Assembly (NCBI GenBank): GCA_934168245.1
Contig: CAKPMY010000008.1
Location: 1 to 64,000, forward strand
Direction: 5' to 3'
Length of the DNA: 64,000 nucleotides
DNA from: an uncultured Bacilli bacterium
GTDB lineage: Bacteria > Bacillota_I > Bacilli_A > RF39 > UBA660
Below, piece after piece: positions 7,959 through 16,783 of the stretch. A program made the translations under genes and the position numbers. Under the pieces are notes generated by a model, which saw only the letters and a program-made list of their open reading frames with translations, was not told where the DNA came from and made no database searches. Each line of letters begins with the position of its first letter. Position 1 is the first letter of the stretch.

Positions 7959-8939
7959 ATGTTACTATTAACAAAAGCCGTAGTTGCTATTATGATTGGA
8001 TTTCTAATGTCCGCTGGCCTAGGATTAATTTTAGTGCCATGTCTAAAAAAACTACGAGTAGGACAAAAAATAAGTATATTTGTAGGGGAAACACATCGTA
8101 AAAAAGAAGGAACTCCTACTATGGGTGGTTTAATATTTATCTTACCAACCATAATTGCGACCATTGCCTTAGTCTTAATGGGAAAAATATCTTATACATC
8201 TAACTTAGGTATAGTTCTCCTAGTATTTTTAGGTTATGCCTGTATTGGATTTTTAGATGACTTTTTATCAATTAGAAAAGGTAACAACGAAGGTTTAACT
8301 ACTTATCAAAAATTATTTATGCAAGTTTTAATTGCTATAGGTTTCTTCTATATCTATATGCGTTCTGGTGGTCAAACATCTTGGGTAGTTGGAACTCTAC
8401 ATATTGATCTAGAAATGGGCTGGCTATATGGACTATTTATCTTATTTGTACTAGTAGGAGCCTCAAATGCCGTAAATATAACTGATGGACTAGATGGTCT
8501 AGCCGGCGGCCTTTCAGCCATAGCCTTTATCGCTTTCAGTTTAATCTCCTTAATGGTTGGCTTTGAAGATATTGGTATCTTTAGTTTAATTCTTGTAGGT
8601 AGTATTGTAGGTTTCTTAATTTATAATACTTATCCTGCCAAAATATTTATGGGTGATACCGGTTCTCTTGCTCTTGGTGGAGTGATGGGAGCAATCGCCA
8701 TTCTAACTCATAGAGAATTAACTCTTCTAGTAGTTGCCAGTGTCTTTGTAATCGAAACTTTATCCGTAATAATTCAAACTATATCAGTGCAATTATTTCA
8801 TAAAAAGATATTCTTAATGAGTCCCTTACATCATCATTTTGAAAAACTAGGCTGGAAAGAAACTGATATTGTAAAATTGTTCTGGGTATGTGGTCTAATA
8901 TTATCAATGGCTGGTATCATATTTGGAGTATGGTTATAA
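7959..8939 (+). CDS. mraY: Phospho-N-acetylmuramoyl-pentapeptide transferase MraY
   Basis: MraY transfers phospho-MurNAc-pentapeptide from UDP to undecaprenyl phosphate, giving lipid I at the inner face of the membrane. About ten hydrophobic helices are present. The family signatures are all there: FLDDFLSIRKGNNEGLT, NAVNITDGLDGLAGG, MGDTGSLALGG and the histidine loop SPLHHHFEKLGW. The frame is open from a GTG at 7950, but that codon lies inside the ribosome binding site TGGAGTGA; the ATG at 7959 has proper spacing and gives an N-terminus like other MraY proteins. The usual dcw neighbours murE, murD and murG are not next to it. Confidence 0.97.
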   Translation: MLLLTKAVVAIMIGFLMSAGLGLILVPCLKKLRVGQKISIFVGETHRKKEGTPTMGGLIFILPTIIATIALVLMGKISYTSNLGIVLLVFLGYACIGFLDDFLSIRKGNNEGLTTYQKLFMQVLIAIGFFYIYMRSGGQTSWVVGTLHIDLEMGWLYGLFILFVLVGASNAVNITDGLDGLAGGLSAIAFIAFSLISLMVGFEDIGIFSLILVGSIVGFLIYNTYPAKIFMGDTGSLALGGVMGAIAILTHRELTLLVVASVFVIETLSVIIQTISVQLFHKKIFLMSPLHHHFEKLGWKETDIVKLFWVCGLILSMAGIIFGVWL

Positions 8940-8960
8940 GTCCCTTAGGACTTTTTTCTT
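8938..8960 (+). terminator. Intrinsic terminator of mraY overlapping its stop codon
   Basis: AAGTCC (8938-8943) pairs with GGACTT (8948-8953) across a CTTA loop and is followed by TTTTCTTTA. The stem begins within the TAA stop codon. Confidence 0.75.
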
Positions 8961-8989
8961 TATTTATATTTAGGTTTAGGAGGTAAAAA

Positions 8990-9049
8990 ATGCTTGATTC
9001 CATAAATACTACCCAAACTTTTTTTAAAGAAGAACAACATACAAAATAG
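8990..9049 (+). CDS. 19-codon ORF with strong ribosome binding site, between mraY and ftsW
   Basis: AGGAGG (8978-8983) stands 6 bases before an ATG encoding MLDSINTTQTFFKEEQHTK and a TAG; a strong terminator begins in the next base. The consensus Shine-Dalgarno makes translation likely. It may be a small protein gene or a leader peptide controlling ftsW. I see no clear antiterminator, so the regulatory reading is weak. No homologue is recognised. Confidence 0.5.
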   Translation: MLDSINTTQTFFKEEQHTK

Positions 9050-9104
9050 AACTCTATAATAAACTATCTCTAAATTGAATAGTTTACTATAGAGTTTTTT
9101 CTTT
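9050..9104 (+). terminator. Strong intrinsic terminator after the 19-codon ORF
   Basis: An 18-base arm (9050-9067) pairs with 9079-9096 with one A-C mismatch across an 11-base loop, followed by TTTTCTTT. It is the longest terminator stem in the first 10 kb. Confidence 0.85.
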
Positions 9105-9213
9105 CCAAAACACTCCTCTTTTCCAACATACTTTTTTATTGTTCCCATAACAAATATCAGTTTCATAGGTAATTTGTCTATCCAAAAAACATATAATTAA
9201 TAAGGTGATAAGT

Positions 9214-10302
9214 ATGCAAAAGAAAATAGATAAAATTCTCTTCTTCACCAGTATTATTTTATCTTTATTTGGTATTGTAATGATCTATTCTGCTTCTAGT
9301 ATCTGGGCCGAGTATAAATTTAATGACTCATTTCATTATCTAAAGTATCAAGCCATCTTTTTTCTAGTTGGAGTAATTATCATGTTAATAATTTCTAAAA
9401 TAGACTATAAACTTTATTATGAAAAAGCCAATCTTATTTTATCTATTTGTCTTATTCTACTGATTCTTGTTTTAATACCTGGAATAGGTAGTATCAGAAA
9501 TGGTTCTAGATCTTGGTTTGGAATAGGTCCTTTTGGTATTCAACCTAGTGAAGCCGCCAAACTTGGTTTAATTATTTTTACAAGTAAATATCTCTCTAAA
9601 AGTAATAAATTCTTAAAAAGTTATAAACAAGGAGTCTTTCCTATACTTGGTATAACTCTTCTTATCTTTTTTCTTATAATGCTTCAACCTGATCTTGGAA
9701 CTGGTGTAATTTTAGTTATGTCAATCATCTCTTTATTATTTATTGCCGGTGTAAATATGAAATTCTTTTTAGGTATTGGTATCCTAGGTATAATAGGCAT
9801 TGCCATTCTAATAATAATTGCTCCTTATCGAATGGATAGAATAACTTCTTTTATAAATCCTTGGAATGATGCTCTAGGTACTGGTTTCCAAATAATTCAA
9901 AGTTTATATGCGATTGGTCCTGGAGGACTACTTGGTACTGGCTTTTTAAACTCAGTCCAAAAACATTTTTATCTTCCAGAACCACAAACAGATTTTATAT
10001 TTTCTATTATCGCTGAAGAGTTTGGCGTAGCCGGAGCCTTTATCGTAACCGGTCTATTTTCACTAATCCTTTGGCGAGGTATAAAAATAGCCCTAAACTC
10101 TAAAGATTTATTTTCTAAATATTTATCCTTCGGTATGATTTTTCAAATTATTTTTCAAACTCTAATGAACCTAATGGTCGTAATTGGTCTAATTCCTGTA
10201 ACTGGTGTAACTTTACCATTTTTATCCTATGGAGGAAGTTCTCTACTTATTTCAATGACCAGTATAGGTATTCTTTTAAATATATCTAAGTATAATACCT
10301 AA
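9214..10302 (+). CDS. ftsW: SEDS-family lipid II polymerase, FtsW type
   Basis: A protein of about 362 residues with roughly ten membrane helices. SEDS proteins polymerise lipid II into glycan strands together with a class B PBP. Signatures: SRSWFGIGPFGIQPSEAAKL, QPDLGTGVIL, LPEPQTDFIFSIIAEEFG and the C-terminal PVTGVTLPFLSYGGSS. The last motif fits FtsW/SpoVE somewhat better than RodA. Nearness to mraY also favours FtsW. The frame is open from a GTG at 9205, but AAGGTGAT is the ribosome binding site and the ATG at 9214 is the natural start. Its usual PBP partner gene is the one split at the start of this window. Confidence 0.93.
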   Translation: MQKKIDKILFFTSIILSLFGIVMIYSASSIWAEYKFNDSFHYLKYQAIFFLVGVIIMLIISKIDYKLYYEKANLILSICLILLILVLIPGIGSIRNGSRSWFGIGPFGIQPSEAAKLGLIIFTSKYLSKSNKFLKSYKQGVFPILGITLLIFFLIMLQPDLGTGVILVMSIISLLFIAGVNMKFFLGIGILGIIGIAILIIIAPYRMDRITSFINPWNDALGTGFQIIQSLYAIGPGGLLGTGFLNSVQKHFYLPEPQTDFIFSIIAEEFGVAGAFIVTGLFSLILWRGIKIALNSKDLFSKYLSFGMIFQIIFQTLMNLMVVIGLIPVTGVTLPFLSYGGSSLLISMTSIGILLNISKYNT

Positions 10303-10343
10303 AGTATAATAACTTACTTATAAAAAATATTGATTTTTAAATT

Positions 10344-10368
10344 AAGGTACTTATAGTATCTTTTTAAT
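10344..10368 (+). terminator. Intrinsic terminator of ftsW
   Basis: AAGGTACT (10344-10351) pairs with AGTATCTT (10355-10362, one G-U pair) across a 3-base loop, followed by TTTAATTTT. Confidence 0.65.
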
Positions 10369-11017
10369 TTTACCAAAATATTCTCCACATTATATTCTAA
10401 ACATTCTAGCCATTAAATTACTTTAATAGATATATTATAGGTAAAATAATGTATAAGGAATATTGATATTTACAGTAATGATTGGTAATATAAAACATAT
10501 AGAAAAAACATCGACATGGTATAATATATCAAAAAATGAAAAATCACCTCTAAAAATAACATAAAAATTATAATGAGAATAACAGTGCCTCTATTTTTCA
10601 AAAAGTTCCTAGAACAAATTTAAACTTGAAAAATTTAATAACAAATTTTGACAAAAGACTTGACACAAACTCTAAAAATGGTAAGAATATCTAGTAACAA
10701 ATTTGAAAAAATTATAATCTAAAATTCAAACTAATTACAATTAAATATTACTAATATAATATTCAAAACACCTGCTAGAATATTTAGATATTAATTGATA
10801 ATGAATAAAAGTAAGGCCAGTTAATGAAAACACTGTATAGTAGTTATTTAGAAAAAAAGTATTAGACGAGTGCTTTTATGAAATTTAAAAGAATTAGATA
10901 AGATTATTAATAAAAATTAATCATATAATCAATATCGTATGCTATTACCAAAACATAAACATCTAAAGTTTAAAAAAGAGTATAAAATAAAAAATAAATA
11001 ATTAAATAGGAGTAAAT
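10369..11017. other. Gene-free AT-rich stretch, possibly with decayed coding sequence
   Basis: About 650 bases without an ORF over 40 codons. Two close TTGACA hexamers occur (10648-10653 and 10660-10665); the second has AAGAAT 17 bases downstream and could be the promoter of the LRR gene, though far from it. Near 10885-11000 one frame reads KELDKIINKN, stop, then SYNQYRMLLPKHKHLKFKKE, which looks like a broken gene end but matches no family I recognise. A GGAG-type ribosome binding site for the LRR gene ends the region. Confidence 0.4.
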
Positions 11018-14000
11018 ATGGAAAATGAAAAATTAGTTATTATTTTAAATCTATTAGAAAAGTTGTATCCCGAAAAGAAGGTCTTCTCATTGGAAGCTGT
11101 TTCAGGAAAATTGGAATCAAGAATTAAAAACTACATAAAAAGTAATAATATAAACTCAGTCGAAGAATTTTTAAATATGTATGGATACGAAAAAATAGCA
11201 GCCAGTGCCGTACACGATCTAAGATCTAGTGTTAAATTTTCACCTGGAAATGAACCACCTGAAATTAAAGAAAATATTGATAGTATTTTAACAAGATTAG
11301 CAGAGTATTATCCGAATAAGACAATAGAAAAATCTATAGTTAATGAACACAAAAAATTATCACAACATATAACTGGTATGTATCTATGGCTTGGATATGA
11401 TAATGCTTCTGATTTTTTAAGAGCCTATGGATATACATATAATATTAATGTTAAAGGCGGAAGGCCAAGTACTAGCAAACATAACGAATTATTAGAATAT
11501 CTTAAAAGTAAATATAAAGATAACCCTCTAAATAATTATGATGAATTAAAGTCATTAGAAGAAGAATATGCTCAAGATTTAGATAAGTATGGTAGAATGG
11601 CAAATAGACTTTTTGGCATGTCTTTAAATAAAAAATTAATTGAGTTAGGAATATTAATAGATCTAAAAGCAAAAAAAGCCCAAGAAGAAGAGAAAATCAA
11701 AGAGGACAAAAAGAAAAAAATGTTAGAACTCAAGGCAGAAATAGCCCTTGAAGAAGAAAAAATTAAACAAGAAAAAAACAAACAAGTGCAGTTTGAAAAT
11801 ACAATTTGTGCTCTTTGTGATAAAAATCATAATATAAAAAAAATAGATTACGAATTAGAAGGAATGGAGCAAAAAGTATATAATATGATTTATGGATACT
11901 ATAAGACCTATCATTCTTTTCCAAAACCTCGCTTTTACTATAGCCAGCTTTCTAGTAATGATTATGATGAGGCATTGCTCGCTATAAAATCATTAGAAGA
12001 TAAAGGAATAATTTATAAAGATATAGAAAAAGCAAATAAAGAGTTATTTTATAAATTGTTTAGAGAAAAGTATGCCACTGGTTATGTAGTAGTTGAAAAA
12101 CATGAGCCGTTAGAGAAAGAACTGGAAAAACTGTATAATATTATTTATGAATATTATGAAAAATATAATAACTTTCCTGATACTTATGTACTTATAAGCC
12201 AGCTACCATCTATAAATTATAATAAAATAATACAAGATCTAGAAACTCTTGAACAAATGAATTTGCTTTATGATGCTACTAAAAATAACTTATCTAAATT
12301 ATTAGAAGAATTACATAAGAGATATACAAATTGCGGATTTAAAAGCAAGGATATAGATAGCTTGAGGATGGAAAACTTAGATTTGCCAATAAATAAATCA
12401 AACGATTGGACCATGAAACTTTATAATACACTAAATGAAGACTTTTTCTATGAGCAAGGCCTTTTGAAAAAAAATAGTAAGATGTGCTTAGAAAAACCAG
12501 ATATTCAGAAGAATGATTTAGAATTGGAAAAATTTAATTTTAAGCCTGAGATATATTATGTAAATGAACTTAACTTAACGAAAGATGAGGCAACCAACTG
12601 GAAATACAATTCGGATTTCTTTCATCGAGATACTGAAATTAATATAGAAGATTATTTAGGTAACGATGAACATATAACAATACCAGCCACAATCGATAAT
12701 AAAAGAGTCGTGTCGGTAAAAATTAAAAATCCTAAAGTTACAACCATTGAAATACCAGGAAGTATTAAAAAAGTTGATTTAAGACTTGATTTATCAAATA
12801 TAAGAACATTGATTATTGGAGAGGGAATAGAAGACGTAAATATACAAGCCAAAAACACTTCTATAATAAAAGCATCTAAAAGTGTTGTAAAAGTAAATTA
12901 TTTAGGAAGTACTAAATGGTATGGAAATCAGGATGATTTAGTTATTGTTGGAAGTACTTTATGTGGATATAATTTAGACCATGAAGTATTAAAGGTTCCA
13001 GAAGGAATTAAAGCAATAGGTAATTTTACTGGTAATAGTCTATTGAAGAAAGTTATTTTACCTGATAGTGTTACGACAATTAATGATTATGCTTTTAGTA
13101 GTAGTGGTTTTTCCAATCTAGAGGAAATAGTGTACACACCTTCACTTATTAATTTTGGATATGATGTTTTCTCTAAAGCATTCTTAGAAAAAAACAATAC
13201 TGATTTACTTATTATTAATAATAATTTAGTGTTATCTAATGTCAAAGAAAAACATCTGATTATTCCGGAAGGTATTAAAAAAATATGTAGTTATGCATTT
13301 AAGAGCAATAAAACAATCGAAAAAATTGAATTGCCAAATAGTCTAGGCGAAATAGGTGATTATGCTTTTTATAAATGTTCCAATTTAAAATCAATAAGCA
13401 TTCCAGATAGTGTTAAAAAAATCGGTTGCTGTAGTTTTGAACAGTGTGAAAAATTAAGTGATATAAAACTATCTAATAGGTTAGAAGTCATAGAAGGAAG
13501 AACATTTAAAGATTGCAAAAAACTTACAAGTGTTACAGGTTTAAACTCTCTAAGAAAAATAGAACATAGTGCCTTTGATAATTGTAGCAAACTAAAGACA
13601 ATACAATTCAATAATAGCCTGAAAATGATTTCCAAAGAAGCCTTTAAAAATTGTGAATCATTAGAAGAAATAGTTCTACCAGAAATAGTGGAATCAAGGG
13701 CTTTTGAAAATTGTAGTGGATTAAAGACTGTGTATCTTAATGATAAGATGAAAATAATTGCTGATAATACATTTGGAAATTGTATAAGTTTAAAAGAAGT
13801 AGTATTTAATACTGACCTAAAAGAAATTGGTTCATCTGCATTTTCTAATTGCCTCGAGTTGAATAATATAAAACTTCCAAGTACATTAGAAAAAATAGAC
13901 AGTTATGCTTTTAGCAACTGCAAAAAAATAGATGAAATAAATATAACTGACTCTGTCGAAATAAGTGAATCTGCATTTGAAAATACTCCATATGAAAAGA

Positions 14001-15229
14001 AGATTTTTGAAAGTTCACACTTTGGTGATTTTATAATCATAAAAGGAGTGTTAAAAAAATATCTTGGTAAATCTAAGGACGTTATCATACCAGATAATGT
14101 AAATATAATTGGTTCTGAATCATTTAAAGAACATACTAAAATAGAAACATTGATTATACCAAATAGTGTCAAAAAGATAGAGGGTGCTTTATTTAGCTAT
14201 AATGACATTGATGATTATAAAGATGACAAAGATTACGAAAAAAATAAGCCTAAATTAAAATCATTAATAATGGGAAATGGAATAGAAACAGTCGGCCCTT
14301 TTGCATTTTTAAATTGTGAAAACCTTGAAAACGTAACTTTTGGTAATAATTTACTTTCTATAGAATCTAACGCCTTCTATAATTGTAATTCACTAAGAAA
14401 ACTCGATTTAAGCAATACGAAATTAAAAGAAATTGGTGACTCTGCTTTTGAAAATTGTATAAATATCAATAAATTACAACTGCCAAACACAATTGAAATT
14501 ATAAATGATTATGCCTTTGCAAACACTAATGCTAATATTGTAAATTTACCAAAATCGGTAAAAAAGATAGGAAAAAGTTCTTTCTTTAAAACCAAAGAAT
14601 TAATTGTATATGATACTATTGAACCAGCAGGTATAATGGCAAATGAATTTCAATATGATCATCTAAATGGTACAATTAATTCTTCTTTAGCGGTAGCATT
14701 AATTAGCCCAATGGAATTTTGTGCTGAGTGTATAGGTAATACAGAATGGAGAAATTATCACATTACCGTTAAATCCTCTATAACCGACAAAATAAGGTAT
14801 CGTATCTTTTGTGACAGTGAAGAAAATGATGATTATCGTGTTATTTTATTTTCTGGCTGGGGTAAAAATGCCAGTTTCTTATTTGATGAATATGATGAAT
14901 TTTTTAAGAAAACAAAAGATAAAGAGAATCGTATCGAAATGTGTTTTTGTCGCTTAATGTATCCGGAAGGATTAAGTTCAGAACATAGGAAAAATTATGA
15001 AAACTATTTTAAAAGATGTATGTATATTGAAAATGGTTGCAAAAGAAATGCTCTAATAGTTGCTCTAGAAGATAATGTTGAACGTTTAGAATTATTAAAT
15101 AAATATCAAACAATAGATGATCACAACATAAAGTGGATAAAAGATATATTCGAAGAAAACAATGCAACTAATTGCTTGAAATATTTAGATAAAAATTTAT
15201 CACACTTAGGAGGAGATTATCATGGCTAA
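11018..15229 (+). CDS. Large cytoplasmic leucine-rich-repeat protein (BspA/LRR_5 type)
   Basis: 1403 residues with no signal peptide or membrane anchor. Layout: three related helical modules (about residues 1-215, each ending in a sequence like FLNMYGYE or FLRAYGYTY); a charged coiled coil (about 215-265) ending in a CALCDKNH cysteine pair; two related, possibly winged-helix, modules (about 280-345 and 370-440, both with a Y.YY..Y..FP core); then, from about 540, a beta entry segment and a dozen or more LRR_5 repeats of the form AF.NC..L..I.LP.S...I (about 660-1200). The C-terminus (about 1230-1403) is globular and not recognised. LRR_5 tracts bind proteins; most BspA-like proteins are secreted, so the lack of an export signal is notable. 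It overlaps the next gene by 8 bases. Confidence 0.85.
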   Translation: MENEKLVIILNLLEKLYPEKKVFSLEAVSGKLESRIKNYIKSNNINSVEEFLNMYGYEKIAASAVHDLRSSVKFSPGNEPPEIKENIDSILTRLAEYYPNKTIEKSIVNEHKKLSQHITGMYLWLGYDNASDFLRAYGYTYNINVKGGRPSTSKHNELLEYLKSKYKDNPLNNYDELKSLEEEYAQDLDKYGRMANRLFGMSLNKKLIELGILIDLKAKKAQEEEKIKEDKKKKMLELKAEIALEEEKIKQEKNKQVQFENTICALCDKNHNIKKIDYELEGMEQKVYNMIYGYYKTYHSFPKPRFYYSQLSSNDYDEALLAIKSLEDKGIIYKDIEKANKELFYKLFREKYATGYVVVEKHEPLEKELEKLYNIIYEYYEKYNNFPDTYVLISQLPSINYNKIIQDLETLEQMNLLYDATKNNLSKLLEELHKRYTNCGFKSKDIDSLRMENLDLPINKSNDWTMKLYNTLNEDFFYEQGLLKKNSKMCLEKPDIQKNDLELEKFNFKPEIYYVNELNLTKDEATNWKYNSDFFHRDTEINIEDYLGNDEHITIPATIDNKRVVSVKIKNPKVTTIEIPGSIKKVDLRLDLSNIRTLIIGEGIEDVNIQAKNTSIIKASKSVVKVNYLGSTKWYGNQDDLVIVGSTLCGYNLDHEVLKVPEGIKAIGNFTGNSLLKKVILPDSVTTINDYAFSSSGFSNLEEIVYTPSLINFGYDVFSKAFLEKNNTDLLIINNNLVLSNVKEKHLIIPEGIKKICSYAFKSNKTIEKIELPNSLGEIGDYAFYKCSNLKSISIPDSVKKIGCCSFEQCEKLSDIKLSNRLEVIEGRTFKDCKKLTSVTGLNSLRKIEHSAFDNCSKLKTIQFNNSLKMISKEAFKNCESLEEIVLPEIVESRAFENCSGLKTVYLNDKMKIIADNTFGNCISLKEVVFNTDLKEIGSSAFSNCLELNNIKLPSTLEKIDSYAFSNCKKIDEINITDSVEISESAFENTPYEKKIFESSHFGDFIIIKGVLKKYLGKSKDVIIPDNVNIIGSESFKEHTKIETLIIPNSVKKIEGALFSYNDIDDYKDDKDYEKNKPKLKSLIMGNGIETVGPFAFLNCENLENVTFGNNLLSIESNAFYNCNSLRKLDLSNTKLKEIGDSAFENCININKLQLPNTIEIINDYAFANTNANIVNLPKSVKKIGKSSFFKTKELIVYDTIEPAGIMANEFQYDHLNGTINSSLAVALISPMEFCAECIGNTEWRNYHITVKSSITDKIRYRIFCDSEENDDYRVILFSGWGKNASFLFDEYDEFFKKTKDKENRIEMCFCRLMYPEGLSSEHRKNYENYFKRCMYIENGCKRNALIVALEDNVERLELLNKYQTIDDHNIKWIKDIFEENNATNCLKYLDKNLSHLGGDYHG

Positions 15230-16439
15230 TTATGCTTTTACTAATATTGAATTTTCAGCAACGAAAAGTGAGAAAAAAGAGATCGATAATTTTTTTAAAA
15301 CACATGCTATTCCATGGAATTATGGCATAACAGGTGAAACTTTTAATATAACATCAAAATGGGTTTCTGACATAGACAATTATTTACCAAGACTAAGTAG
15401 ACTTTTTCCAACTGTTATTTTTAAATATAGCATTTCTTATGAAGAATGTTTTGAAGAAGGAGTCACAGAAGATGCACCAATATTTATGGTTAATGGAAAT
15501 AAAATAGACTGTCTTGATATAAAAACAAGTCGATATTTAGCTTATCAAGAATACATGGATCGTTTTTATAAAAACAATAATATAAAGTCTGAGGGCATTA
15601 CTCATGAGGTTGAAATAATGCCGAATGGCCTAGTAGCAGCATATGGAAATAATTTTGTTGGTGAATGCAACATATATGATTGGGAAAATATCATAAAAGT
15701 TTCTTGTGGCAATTTTCACACAGTAGGTTTAAAAAAAGATGGAACCGTTTTAGCAGCAGGTGCCAATACTAACTTTGAATGCAATTTCTCTGATATTACT
15801 GATAAAGTTATTGATATTTCATGTGGAAGATATCATACCGCACTTTTACTATCTACTGGAAAAGTTATAGTTAAAGGAAACCTAGAATTTGAATCAGAAA
15901 TGCCTGAAGGCCAAGAAGAATTCTCTGATGTAGTTATGACTAAGTTAATATTAAACCAGAGTAAAAGTACGGAAGAAATGAATGAGCTCCTTTCCAGTAT
16001 AAATATCGGAGATCCTTTACAATTATGTTTAGATAGTGTTGTTACTAAAAACACTCCTGAGTTTAAAAATATAATTGTTTACAATAAAGAAAATAAAAAA
16101 CTTGGATGGATAAATTATGAAATAGGTAGTAGGTGGGATTACTTAAAAGATAATCTAAGTAATAAAAAAGTTATAGTTGAAGAAGTTACTTCGCTTCCTA
16201 AAAGAAAGAACGGAACAAAATATATAACTATGAAATTAAAGCTGCTTCATGAAAATAAAATAAATACTTTAGAAAAAATTGGAGAATATAAAAACACCTC
16301 TGTTGAATCATGGCCACCTATTGAAAAAATGGTATCAATTTTTGATGCAATAATAGGTGTTACCGCTGATAAAAAACTATATATTGATGGCTTTTGTCCT
16401 TGTACAAATGAAGAAATTAGAAAAATCATGGGTATTTAA
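15222..16439 (+). CDS. RCC1-repeat protein with HIRAN-like middle segment
   Basis: 405 residues, starting within the end of the LRR gene after GGAGGAGATT, so translation is probably coupled. The centre (about 125-225) has RCC1/beta-propeller repeats: SCGNFHTVGLKKDGTVLAAG followed by SCGRYHTALLLSTGKVIVKG. Only two or three blades are clear, too few for a full seven-blade propeller in one chain. Residues about 260-305 (GDPLQLCLDSVV, then IIVYNKENKKLGWI) resemble a HIRAN domain, which binds DNA ends in some helicases; this is a weak match by eye. The N-terminal 100 residues are unrecognised. There is no signal peptide. Function is unknown; it probably works with the LRR protein. Confidence 0.7.
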   Translation: MANYAFTNIEFSATKSEKKEIDNFFKTHAIPWNYGITGETFNITSKWVSDIDNYLPRLSRLFPTVIFKYSISYEECFEEGVTEDAPIFMVNGNKIDCLDIKTSRYLAYQEYMDRFYKNNNIKSEGITHEVEIMPNGLVAAYGNNFVGECNIYDWENIIKVSCGNFHTVGLKKDGTVLAAGANTNFECNFSDITDKVIDISCGRYHTALLLSTGKVIVKGNLEFESEMPEGQEEFSDVVMTKLILNQSKSTEEMNELLSSINIGDPLQLCLDSVVTKNTPEFKNIIVYNKENKKLGWINYEIGSRWDYLKDNLSNKKVIVEEVTSLPKRKNGTKYITMKLKLLHENKINTLEKIGEYKNTSVESWPPIEKMVSIFDAIIGVTADKKLYIDGFCPCTNEEIRKIMGI

Positions 16440-16505
16440 ATAGAAAAAAACAGACACTTGTTCTATCTCAAATACCAATAACATAAATAAAAAAGGAGAA
16501 AACAC

Positions 16506-16724
16506 ATGTCAAAAAATAATTACGAGTTTCATAAAAAGAATGCAACTGACACCATCTACTGGGTCAATAAAACTGATAGTGTAGGGGAACACTTATTTAC
16601 CTTCGATAAAGAAAAAATCTATAACTTATTTAAAGATTATCCGCATGAATTAACTAAAGAGGAAAAAGAAATATTTGATCGAGAAAATCCCTATTGGAAG
16701 AATTTCTTCAAAGACAAAAACTAA
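16506..16724 (+). CDS. Small acidic conserved-looking protein of unknown function
   Basis: 72 residues with an AAAAGGAGAA ribosome binding site. It is soluble, rich in K, E, D and aromatic residues, with a predicted helical C-terminus (DYPHELTKEEKEIFDRENPY). The regular aromatic spacing suggests a real folded domain, but I cannot assign a family. It follows the LRR/RCC1 pair by 66 bases and ends at a bidirectional terminator, so it may belong to that operon. Confidence 0.6.
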   Translation: MSKNNYEFHKKNATDTIYWVNKTDSVGEHLFTFDKEKIYNLFKDYPHELTKEEKEIFDRENPYWKNFFKDKN

Positions 16725-16730
16725 TACAAA

Positions 16731-16783
16731 AAAAGACCCGTGCCAAGGAGAATAAACTAACATCTCCGAAGTACTGGTCTTTT
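16731..16783. terminator. Bidirectional terminator between convergent genes
   Basis: AAAAGACC (16731-16738) pairs with GGTCTTTT (16776-16783), with an inner stem GGAGA/TCTCC (16747-16751/16763-16767). It has U-rich sequence on the plus strand and A-rich sequence before it, and serves both the small acidic gene and the EamA gene, whose stop codon lies in the distal arm. Confidence 0.75.
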
